Shown here: positions 8,133-14,119 of the stretch, piece after piece
Numbering within the stretch: position 1 is the first letter of the stretch
How the letters are laid out: each line of letters begins with the position of its first letter
From: Synura sp. LO234KE
Taxonomy: Eukaryota > Sar > Synurophyceae > Synurales > Mallomonadaceae
Length of the DNA stretch: 14,119 nt
NCBI GenBank assembly: GCA_015143735.1
Contig: VKHC01000266.1
Span: 1-14,119 of the forward strand
Direction: 5' to 3'
Made by a program: the position numbers and the translations under genes
The notes under the pieces: model-generated
What the model was told of the DNA's origin: nothing
Databases searched by the model: none
Seen by the model: the letters and a program-made list of their open reading frames with translations, nothing else

Positions 8133-11100
8133 GTAATAATATTGTAAAATGTATTTATTGCATACGATAAAAATACTAGAAACTTGTAATGTCCTTGAGT
8201 AGATGCAGTGTTACTTTTACTTTTTACTTTTTAGCAACTAACTCTTTATGATTGTATAAAATGCTCCTTTCAACCGATTGCGCTAGTATTTCACTTGCAT
8301 AAAAATATATAGCCCTACCCCCAATTATTCCGTTACATCTAGAAACCTCCTGTAGAATGTTCAGTACTCCATCGTATATGCATGCTTATAAATGAGCGAT
8401 GTAACAGTCTTCTTGTTACCAACATAATTGCATACTCGAGACTTTCCTAAAGTCCTTTAGGAACAATACGTGGACCTGCGCTGCGCTGTTGATCACTATT
8501 AAACTCACTCTACATCTCTATATATTTCTTTAGATGCATCGCAGTCGACGTATCATGAACGCGACGACTTCGTATTTATTGGAGGAGAGAATGTCGAAGT
8601 TGATCTGGAATCGCACCATGAAATCGTCATCGCAATAAAACAGTTAAATTTAGATAAATTGGAGTCCTTCGTCCACGAGGTGTCCAATCCTCATTCCGAC
8701 ATATACGGACAGTACCTCACCAGAGCGGAGGTGGGGCGGTGGACCCGTAACACAGCTGCATTAGAAGCTGTTCGGGCCCATCTACATAGCTATGGTATAT
8801 CGGACTATGAGGAGACGCTGTATGGGGAGTATGTAACGGCTAGGGCCTCCCGCAGGAAGTGGGAAGAGATGTTCCATGCCAAGTTCCAACCCTACCGACA
8901 CTTGACCTCAGGGGATATTGTACACCGGTCGGTCAGTTACGCTCTCCATCCGAGTCTAGAGGACCATGTCATGGACGTCTACCATATTCGAGAACTCCCA
9001 GCTCTGAGCGTTTCTGACCACAGCTTTAGTAAGAAAATGAAGGCTGGGGAAATGGTTTCCTTGTCCACCTCCGATACCACAGCAGCAACTGGATATACCA
9101 CACCGACCCTCCTGAACTCCTATTATAATATATTCACCAACCAAGGGAACTCATTCACATCGCAGACCGTATACTCCGGACAAGGACAATATTTCTCCTC
9201 CACTGACATCGCCACATTCCAGGACACGTTTGGTATTCCAGATCACCCAGTGGACCACGACGTGAACGGTCGGAATAATCCCTCTTCGTGCAAGGCTTCT
9301 GCAGCGAATTGTTTAGAGAGTAACGCAGATTTGGAGTACATCTTGGCCATCGCTCAGAATACCCCCACGTCTATTATGTAAGTACCTCTTACTTAAAAGA
9401 AACGAATTTCAATTCTTGTTCATTACTCGCCTTCACACATCTGTTTTACTAAATGCTCTGGGCGACCCTAAGTCAGGCTTCCTACTATCTAATTTTTTAC
9501 TCCTCGATTTAGATATGATAATTCTTCTGACTTGGTGACATGGATGATCAAGCTGGCGAACTCAAGCTCTCATTCGGACGTGTACTCCATCTCCTACATA
9601 TGGAGGGAGTCTACGTTGGGAGGAAGCACCGCTGCGGCCGCATTCAACGTCGAGATAATGAAGGTCTGTGCGATGGGTGTCACCTTCGTCGCCGCCAGTG
9701 GAACGGACGGAGCGCCGGGGTTCACCTACCGACGTTCCACGTCGTCGAAATGCGGATACGATGTGATGTTCCCAGCCTCCTCCCCGTACGTAACCGCGGT
9801 GGGAGCCACTATGGGTATTGAGGTCGGGGACACAGAAGTGGTTTGCCAATCGGATCTGGGAGGTGAGATAACATCTGGAGGTGGGTTCTCGGCGCTGTTC
9901 CCGGCCTTCGCCGAGCAGCATAGCGCGATATCTGGATATTTCAGCAAGGTGTCGACGGCTCCATATAACGGTTACAGCTCAGGTGGAAGGGGCTATCCAG
10001 ATGTGGCCGTTGCCGGAAAGAATCTCATTGTGGTTGACGGTGGTAATCTCAATTACACCTCCGGAGTTACGTCCTCAGTTGTGGCGGGCATGATCACCTT
10101 GATCAACGCGGCGAGGAAAGCATCCGGGCGCCCCAACCTCGGCTGGCTCAATCCGTTACTTTATGTGAATCAAGGAACCTTCGCCAACGACATCACGTCT
10201 GGCAACAACAAGTGTACGTCGAATGCGTGCTGTGACCAAGGGTACTACGCGGCTCCTGGCTGGGACCCTGTGACAGGGTTCGGGTCCATCGATTTCAAGA
10301 AACTCTACACCCTACTAGTGAGTGGCGCCGTCCCTACCGCCTCTCCCACCCCAAGCACTGCGACCCTTGCAAGCACAGGTGAAACGCTGAGTACTCTTTG
10401 TCATCCCTCAAATATATCCATAGAAAGTTTGGGATTGTTCTGGTACCCGTTCGAATACACGTGATTCATGCAATTCAAAACTAAGTCGTGACCCTGAATA
10501 TGGTGGTATCATACTCTATATATAGATCGCAGGCCAAGCTCTGGCTTCGCTAATGTGTAAAATGGGTATGATGACATAGTTATATTTTTTCATTCTGATG
10601 TATTATTTTTTAAACGAAAATCTGATTACTAAATAAAGTGATGTTAATCTACGCGCGATACGTACAATGATAGGTAGTAAACTCCAAAGCGCTAACTTCG
10701 TTGGAACTTTTTGGTCTCGTTACTCTTTCTGAACTCAGCATTTCTGTACTACTCCTTCGATGATTCCTCCGTACTTCCCGGGAGGACCATTCTTAACCAA
10801 GGCTATGGTGGAGCTGCATATAACGCCCAACTGATCGACGGAGCTTCCATCAGTACCTTGGATAAGGCGGTAGGTTCCGGAGCCGTCAAATTCTCCGCGT
10901 CCCTATCGCAATACGTCCAGGTCCCAAACATTACCGCCACAGGTGTGACGGGACTAACATTCGCCTTCTGGTTCAAGATTTCAGGCAGTCAGCCATTGAG
11001 CAAAATATTTGATTTCGGAAATGGACCTGCGCGAGATAATATTGTGTTTGGTGTCAACTATGATGATGATGCCTTCGCAGGCATATGGTTGGGTCGAACC

Positions 11101-11844
11101 TTCTCGAAAGACCTTGATATATTTCGGGAACACGTGAATAACAACGTTTGGAGACACGCTGTTTGGACACTGGATACAAATGGGTATTGGCAGGTGTACC
11201 TGAATGGGGCGTTGCGGACATACGCCGTGGGTGGGTTTTACCCTAATTCACTTCCCCGAGCTCAGAACTATCTGGGGAAGGGTAACTTTGCAAATGACCC
11301 ATATCTCAATGGAGCGATTGACGAATTCTACATGTTCAAGTATGTGTTGTCGGAGATGCAAGTACTACAACTGTGCTATAACGGTAAGTGTGAGTGCGAG
11401 CAGGCGCAGTAGTGTTCGCGTGTTAAAATAGACATATTTGAAGAACAACACTTACTTATGGTATTTCTTCAATTCTCTCCGCACTTTCTGAATGTGATCA
11501 TTTTTTTAGGTCCGCTTCTAGCCGAGGACAAAGGCGCCGGTTATATTCGATTAGCGGAGATAGCACTCACAGTCCTCCTATTCTTCGTCGTCTGTGGCTG
11601 TTGCGCGTTATGTCATTTTTTGATTGGACCATCCCCGCATGCAGAGAATCGTCAAACTATTGCTGTGAGGAATACAGAACTGAACAATAGGAGTGCCCTC
11701 GTTCCGGCTGAGGCGGTGTTGGTGCCAGAGATTCCACTTGTTCATGTAAATATCCAGCCCGGAGACTATACAATGTCGAGGCCTCATGCATTCACCCATG
11801 TCCCCGCGTGGTCACCTCAAAATGTACCTCCAACGAACCCGTAG
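8030..11844 (+). CDS. Membrane-anchored sedolisin (S53)-like protein with LamG domain, five exons, 930 aa
   Basis: Exons are 8030-8132, 8534-9377, 9513-10378, 10739-11383 and 11510-11844 (stop TAG 11842-11844). Intron phases 1, 2, 1, 1 match at every junction, and donors GTAATA, GTAAGT, GTGAAA and GTAAGT pair with pyrimidine-rich AG acceptors. The product is a predicted type I membrane protein: signal peptide, pro-kumamolisin propeptide, S53 domain, Ser/Thr/Pro linker (about 588-604), LamG-like domain outside the cell or in a lumen, one membrane helix, cytosolic tail. S53 enzymes (sedolisin, kumamolisin, tripeptidyl-peptidase I) are acid-active serine-carboxyl peptidases. Here the Glu/Asp pair (E296, D300) and calcium-site residues (D542, D567) are present, but the Ser motif is changed (G500-V-T-S-S504), so peptidase activity is uncertain. 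The LamG part could bind carbohydrate or protein; that is inference. The start is chosen because copy B conserves it and has an upstream in-frame stop. Confidence 0.92.
8133..8533 (+). other. Intron 1 of the sedolisin-like gene, conserved between tandem copies
   Basis: The 401-nt intron runs from GTAATAATATTG to CTATATATTTCTTTAG. Much of it aligns with the corresponding intron of the second copy (from 13387), including a near-identical 61-nt block at 8440-8500 that lies only 33 nt before exon 2. Confidence 0.85.
8440..8500 (+). other. 61-nt conserved intronic block, copy A
   Basis: It differs from 13961-14021 at only 4 of 61 positions. It contains an exact inverted repeat CCTAAAG-TC-CTTTAGG (8446-8461), followed by a stretch ending TTGATCACTATT. 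It is more conserved than the neighbouring coding exon, which differs at 16 of 103 positions. It may be a splicing or transcription element, or part of a small repeat; function is unknown. Confidence 0.7.
8534..9377 (+). CDS. Exon 2: pro-kumamolisin propeptide and start of S53 domain (residues 35-316)
   Basis: The exon starts after TTTCTTTAG and is open in the right frame from its first base. Residues about 56-192 match the S53 propeptide pattern: VIAIKQLNLDKLESFVHEVS, then DIYGQYLTRAEVGRW (family form: …YGKYLT..EV…), then a helical segment and the R-S/H-P-L region before HIRELPAL. This propeptide normally keeps the enzyme inactive until acid-triggered self-cleavage. The mature domain probably starts near YTTPTLLNSYYNI (from residue 222). 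LESNADLEYILA carries the catalytic pair E296-x3-D300 (codons at 9316 and 9328). The donor is TAT|GTAAGT, phase 2. Confidence 0.9.
9513..10378 (+). CDS. Exon 3: S53 catalytic core with altered active-site motifs (residues 316-605)
   Basis: Family landmarks in order: VYSISYIW; VAASGTDGAPG (oxyanion region, 378-385); FPASSPYVTAVGAT; TSGGGFSALFP; GGRGYPDVA; YTSGVTSSVVAGMITLIN (nucleophile region); GRPNLGWLNPLLY; NDITSG and APGWDPVTGFG (calcium site, D542 and D567). Spacing fits human tripeptidyl-peptidase I: Asp300 to the oxyanion motif is 80-81 residues, versus 84. Two motifs depart from the family. The S-G-D-x-G motif has Thr380 then Asp381, and the G-T-S-x-x-x-P nucleophile motif is G500-V-T-S-S504, two residues shorter and without proline. 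Residues 588-604 form a Ser/Thr/Pro linker. The donor CAG|GTGAAA at 10379 leaves phase 1, matching exon 4. Confidence 0.9.
10379..10738 (+). other. Intron 3, with read-through stop and internal poly(A) signal
   Basis: Donor CACAG|GTGAAA, acceptor CTGAACTCAG, 360 nt. The reading frame of exon 3 continues into the intron for 28 codons to a TGA at 10462-10464. A canonical AATAAA lies at 10632-10637, followed by GTGATGTT. Cleavage there instead of splicing would end the protein after the peptidase domain and linker, without the LamG and membrane parts. Confidence 0.7.
10632..10637 (+). promoter_or_regulatory. Intronic AATAAA, candidate alternative poly(A) signal
   Basis: Exact hexamer inside intron 3, 168 nt after the read-through stop, with a G/T-rich stretch just downstream. 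It could produce a secreted short form of the sedolisin-like protein. A chance occurrence in AT-rich intron DNA is equally possible from sequence alone. Confidence 0.3.
10739..11383 (+). CDS. Exon 4: LamG-like jelly-roll domain (residues 605-820)
   Basis: This one exon encodes almost exactly one concanavalin A-like/LamG domain. Landmarks: LYYSFDD at the start (607-613), VKFSASLSQYVQVPN (654-668), LTFAFWFKIS (677-686), WRHAVWTLD (742-750), WQVYLNG (755-761), YLGKGNF (782-788) and NGAIDEFYMFKYVLS (795-809). These are the typical strand and turn motifs of the Laminin_G_3 type, which often binds glycans or matrix proteins. A clean domain-per-exon layout flanked by two phase-1 introns is the classic arrangement for exon shuffling. 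Read-through past the donor ACG|GTAAGT at 11384 would stop at 11412. Confidence 0.88.
11510..11844 (+). CDS. Exon 5: transmembrane helix and cytoplasmic tail (residues 820-930)
   Basis: After a short juxtamembrane part (PLLAEDKGAGYIRL), residues about 835-858 (AEIALTVLLFFVVCGCCALC…) form one membrane helix ending in a cysteine cluster (C-G-C-C-A-L-C) that could be lipidated. The remaining 72 residues are hydrophilic and proline-rich at the end (SPQNVPPTNP) and show no recognisable domain. The acceptor is TCATTTTTTTAG at 11509, phase 1. The frame is also open upstream to an ATG at 11458, but that part is intron 4. Confidence 0.85.
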
Positions 11845-11864
11845 AGCCGTAATGAGGTGTAGTT

Positions 11865-11880
11865 GTTTCGGTAACGAAAC
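11865..11880 (+). other. Small GNRA-type hairpin in 3'UTR
   Basis: GTTTCG and CGAAAC form a perfect 6-bp stem around a GTAA loop (GUAA, a GNRA tetraloop in RNA), 20 nt after the stop codon. It is short and may be chance, but the position just after the stop is notable. Confidence 0.35.
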
Positions 11881-11920
11881 GGATTGGAATTCGATTCAGA
11901 GTCGTGTAAGTAGAGTGGAG

Positions 11921-11926
11921 AATAAA
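11921..11926 (+). promoter_or_regulatory. Poly(A) signal AATAAA of the sedolisin-like gene
   Basis: Canonical hexamer 76 nt after the stop codon, followed within 40 nt by a T/G-rich stretch (TTTATCTTTGTGG). It is the best candidate for ending the full-length transcript. Confidence 0.6.
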
Positions 11927-12784
11927 ATCATATTCTGCGGTAACGTAACTGTTTATCTTTGTGGAAGCTTGTGGTGAATCATTACATTGCTATTCTATTC
12001 TTGCTTGACCACCACTAAAATTAATTAAATGAAGGACGATTTTAGATCTTAAAAACTAATTGCACGAAAATTTAGTAGTAATGGTGATATTTTTCATCCG
12101 CAAAATCTTGTGATTTGTTATGGCGAGGAAAGTTAGAGGAATAAAACAAGTAAGACCAAGCCGCACCACCAACAAAAACCTCCTTACTAAGTGTGTTATG
12201 TTTTGCTGTGGAAGTTACTTTTCTCACCGCGAGGTACTGCTTCCTCGCATTGGCAATGTTTCAACTAATTTGTTGAGCTATTGGCGGTAGTAAGAAGTTC
12301 AGCGATTTCATACCAAACCAAGATGCCCATGTCTTGCTTCCAATCTGGTTGGTACTGGTTGGTTTCGATTACTGGATCTCCTTTTTTTGAATTCTTTTGG
12401 TTAAAACTTAAGTGATTTACTGACAATTAATTTTGTAAGAACTTAAGATTTTTCAGGGTTTGTTCCTAAATGACAAAAAAGATTTCCAACACTACAAAGA
12501 AAATATATGAGAATTCTAGAATCGTGTGCTAGTAACGAGAGCGATTTGGTGAGCTTAGAGTGAATTGAGGTGAGACATAGCAAAAAGGTGCATGGTAATA
12601 TTCAACTCCAAACTCCAACTAGTTGAATTCAAGTTAAGCCCTACAAACTATCAAGTGTAGAGGATCAGAAACTTTCAGGAAACTTTCGGCCATCTACCCC
12701 ATTACCATAACTCGATCACATTTACAAGTATGTGAAGACAGGCACCGAACTCACTATATAATACTGGTTATATTTCATAGCTAA

Positions 12785-13015
12785 TTGCATTTTCCATGTG
12801 ATGGAAGTAGTGAAGAAAAATTACCTGCAATAATTGAAAATCTTATATGCTCATTACAAATAAGAATTCAACAAGGAGAAGCTCTGGAGACTTATCAGCT
12901 GTTAAGACGAGATCCACGAGAAGGGTTAACCAATTCCATCGCAGCAAATTTAATTCAATCTCTATTGTGTCGAAAGTGGTCTGCACGCACACATAATCCT
13001 TTGCCAAAATGGTGA
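12785..13015 (+). other. 76-codon open frame upstream of gene 2, with partly frame-preserving similarity to copy A
   Basis: The frame contains ENLICSLQIRIQQGEALETY…. The aligned part of copy A (about 7593-7700) gives, in the same frame, RNLICSSHIRNQQREVLESY…, with one 3-nt indel, before the frames diverge. Copy A has a stop just upstream and no ATG. This could be an old coding exon decaying in one copy, or simply DNA similarity in a 5'UTR. I do not recognise the protein, and it is not called as a gene. Confidence 0.2.
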
Positions 13016-13046
13016 TAGAGCAAGCATAGAAGGAGAATTGATAGAG

Positions 13047-13278
13047 GTAATCGTTGAAGATATGCAGCATTTACTTGTTTTTCTTGTAGATCATTTGAGC
13101 GCTAGTGGCATCTGAACATATCAAAAATTTTAAGTAGATGATTTATGAGCACTGACATATATTAATTTCCAATATTATTTACAACTGCCTCTGTCTATGA
13201 AAACGTTAATCGAAAATATTTATCGCTTCTAGTAAAACATTCGATTAAATTGTTTTGGTTGCTATATTTTATTCTCAG
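13047..13278 (+). other. Probable 5'UTR intron (copy B)
   Basis: Donor GAG|GTAATCGTT and acceptor TTATTCTCAG ending five nt before the ATG at 13284. It is 232 nt long, against 237 nt in copy A. The acceptor is closer to consensus here (CAG) than in copy A (TAG). Confidence 0.45.
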
Positions 13279-13283
13279 GTGGT

Positions 13284-14119
13284 ATGATCGCAATTTGGAT
13301 AGCAGCAAGCGCACTCTTGTGCCTTTTTTCCGTTGCCTCACCGAGCGAACTGAATCGGAGAAGGGACCAAGCCTCTATTGAGATTGGTAATAATATTGTA
13401 AAGTGTGTCTATTTGATAGGATAAAAATACTAGAAACCTGTATCACCCTTAAATAGTTGCAATATGGGGGGCGCTGCCAACGTTGTTACTTTTTCGCAAC
13501 TAATAATTGAATATTGTAAAAAAAATTCCATTTCAATCAATTAAGCAAGGGATTTTCCTTTATAGAGTCGTGTTTCCCTAACATTTGATATATTTATATG
13601 CCTTGCTATTTTACTTGTCACCCGATGGTTGCTGCTGTCCTTGTTTGTTCTGAACATATTATATACACGGAGGCCCCAGCCCAATTATTCCCTTACATCT
13701 AGAAACCTCTTGTTGAATGTTCAGTACTCTGCAGTATACGCAAGCTAGCTAATGAGCTATGTAACAGTCTTCTTTATGACCAGCCCATAAACTATTGCGA
13801 TTTTACATCACACAAATGAGAAATATCGGCACTATCTCACTATTCAAGGGCTAAAATGATATTTAGATCCAATAGATGCATGGCCAATAAATATAATTCC
13901 GAGGGACCGTTCTATTCCTGAAAGGCTCGCACAGTATCATGAGCATATTTAGATACTCGGGACTTCCCTAAAGTCCTCTAGGAACAATAAGTGGACCTGC
14001 GCTGCACTGTTGATCACTATTTGTACATCGCGCTGTTTTACTTAGTTGGGAAGGGAATTATTGCCACCTGCATAAGATTCGATTTCCTTCCTTCTTTGAT
14101 TTCCATCAGCTAGTGCTTG
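13284..14119 (+). CDS. Second sedolisin-like gene, 5' end only (truncated by window edge)
   Basis: Exon 1 is 13284-13386 and reads MIAIWIAASALLCLFSVAS then ELNRRRDQASIEI, a signal peptide paralogous to 8030-8132. An in-frame TAA upstream and no earlier ATG fix the start. The donor G|GTAATAATATTG is identical to copy A, phase 1. Intron 1 is longer than in copy A. A strong pyrimidine-rich acceptor TTTGATTTCCATCAG ends at 14109; the ten bases after it continue in phase 1 as Ala-Ser-Ala, compatible with the Asp-Ala-Ser that opens exon 2 of the first gene, so exon 2 may begin at 14110. The propeptide and catalytic parts lie beyond the window, so its active-site residues cannot be judged here. Confidence 0.75.
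13961..14021 (+). other. 61-nt conserved intronic block, copy B
   Basis: Counterpart of 8440-8500 with 4 differences; the inverted repeat carries one change (CCTAAAG-TC-CTCTAGG). Sequence after it diverges at once from copy A, giving the block a sharp right edge. Confidence 0.7.

Larger units (their letters stand above)
6866..8500 (+). repeat. Duplicated 5' gene unit, copy A (promoter region, 5'UTR, exon 1, intron 1)
   Basis: This stretch is similar throughout, in the same orientation, to 12183-14021. Clear matching blocks are 6904-6990 with 12228-12290, 7790-7875 with 13049-13135, 7955-8195 with 13204-13445, 8310-8420 with 13680-13770 and 8440-8500 with 13961-14021. Similarity is interrupted by indels, and copy B is about 200 nt longer, mainly within intron 1. 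The left limits (6866 and 12183) are where both copies read TTACTAA. Upstream of the start codon the unit should contain the promoter; no TATA box or other known element is conserved clearly enough to name. The pattern is what remains of tandem duplication of a whole gene, the second gene body lying beyond the right edge. Confidence 0.85.
11845..12182 (+). other. 3'UTR and intergenic spacer between tandem genes
   Basis: This is the gap of 338 nt between the stop codon of the first gene and the start of the duplicated unit of the second. It holds a small hairpin (11865-11880) and a poly(A) signal (11921-11926). I see no further gene in it, so the next gene's upstream region starts almost directly after the first gene's transcript end. 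Confidence 0.6.
12183..14021 (+). repeat. Duplicated 5' gene unit, copy B
   Basis: Same-strand counterpart of 6866-8500, with the same order of blocks: a GCGAGG…CTGCTTCCTCG segment (12228-12246), the GAGGTAATCGTT donor (13045), the signal-peptide exon (13284-13386), a TACATCTAGAAACCTC segment (13694 onward) and the 61-nt block (13961-14021). It lacks roughly 80 nt present in copy A near 7030-7100 and has extra sequence in intron 1 (about 13560-13670 and 13780-13950). The part before 13284 serves as the upstream region of the second gene. Confidence 0.85.

Noticed and set aside
9562-9947. Minus-strand open frames opposite the catalytic exon
   Set aside because: They are shadows of exon 3, whose + strand translation matches S53 landmarks throughout.
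12183-14021. Duplicated unit considered as a transposable element with long direct repeats
   Set aside because: The two copies include a conserved signal-peptide exon and splice sites and flank a cellular-type gene; tandem gene duplication explains them without integrase or transposase evidence.

Overview
The window looks like nuclear DNA of a eukaryotic microbe (an alga or other protist; I cannot name the lineage). Coding blocks are split by GT-AG introns of about 50-720 nt, there are long gene-free stretches, AATAAA-type poly(A) signals follow the genes, and nothing resembles bacterial operons. No virus or toxin gene was recognised.

The one clear gene is on the + strand at 8030-11844. Its five exons have matching splice phases (1, 2, 1, 1) and give a 930-residue protein. 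The parts in order are: signal peptide; pro-kumamolisin propeptide (about 56-192); sedolisin/tripeptidyl-peptidase-I-like S53 catalytic domain (about 222-588); Ser/Thr/Pro linker; LamG-like jelly-roll domain (about 606-818); one transmembrane helix (about 835-858); and a 70-residue cytoplasmic tail. The Glu/Asp pair and the calcium site are present. The nucleophile motif normally written G-T-S-x-x-x-P reads G-V-T-S-S without the proline, and the oxyanion motif S-G-D reads S-G-T-D. The protein may therefore be a membrane-tethered pseudopeptidase or a variant enzyme.

The 5' part of this gene (upstream region, probable 5'UTR intron, signal-peptide exon and most of intron 1; 6866-8500) is repeated in the same orientation at 12183-14021. 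A second, paralogous gene therefore starts at 13284 and runs off the right edge: a tandem gene family. The signal-peptide exon is exactly 103 nt in both copies, with an identical splice donor and 16 substitutions (8 silent).

Left part: 1-1980 and about 2870-4190 are moderately GC-rich without a convincing gene, possibly decayed mobile-element DNA. About 1980-2870 is AT-rich and empty. At 5007-5483 four short exon-like segments with good splice sites look like the 3' end of a multi-exon gene of unknown function, but the reading frame does not carry through all four, so it is either a broken gene or an incomplete model. 5500-6865 is intergenic.
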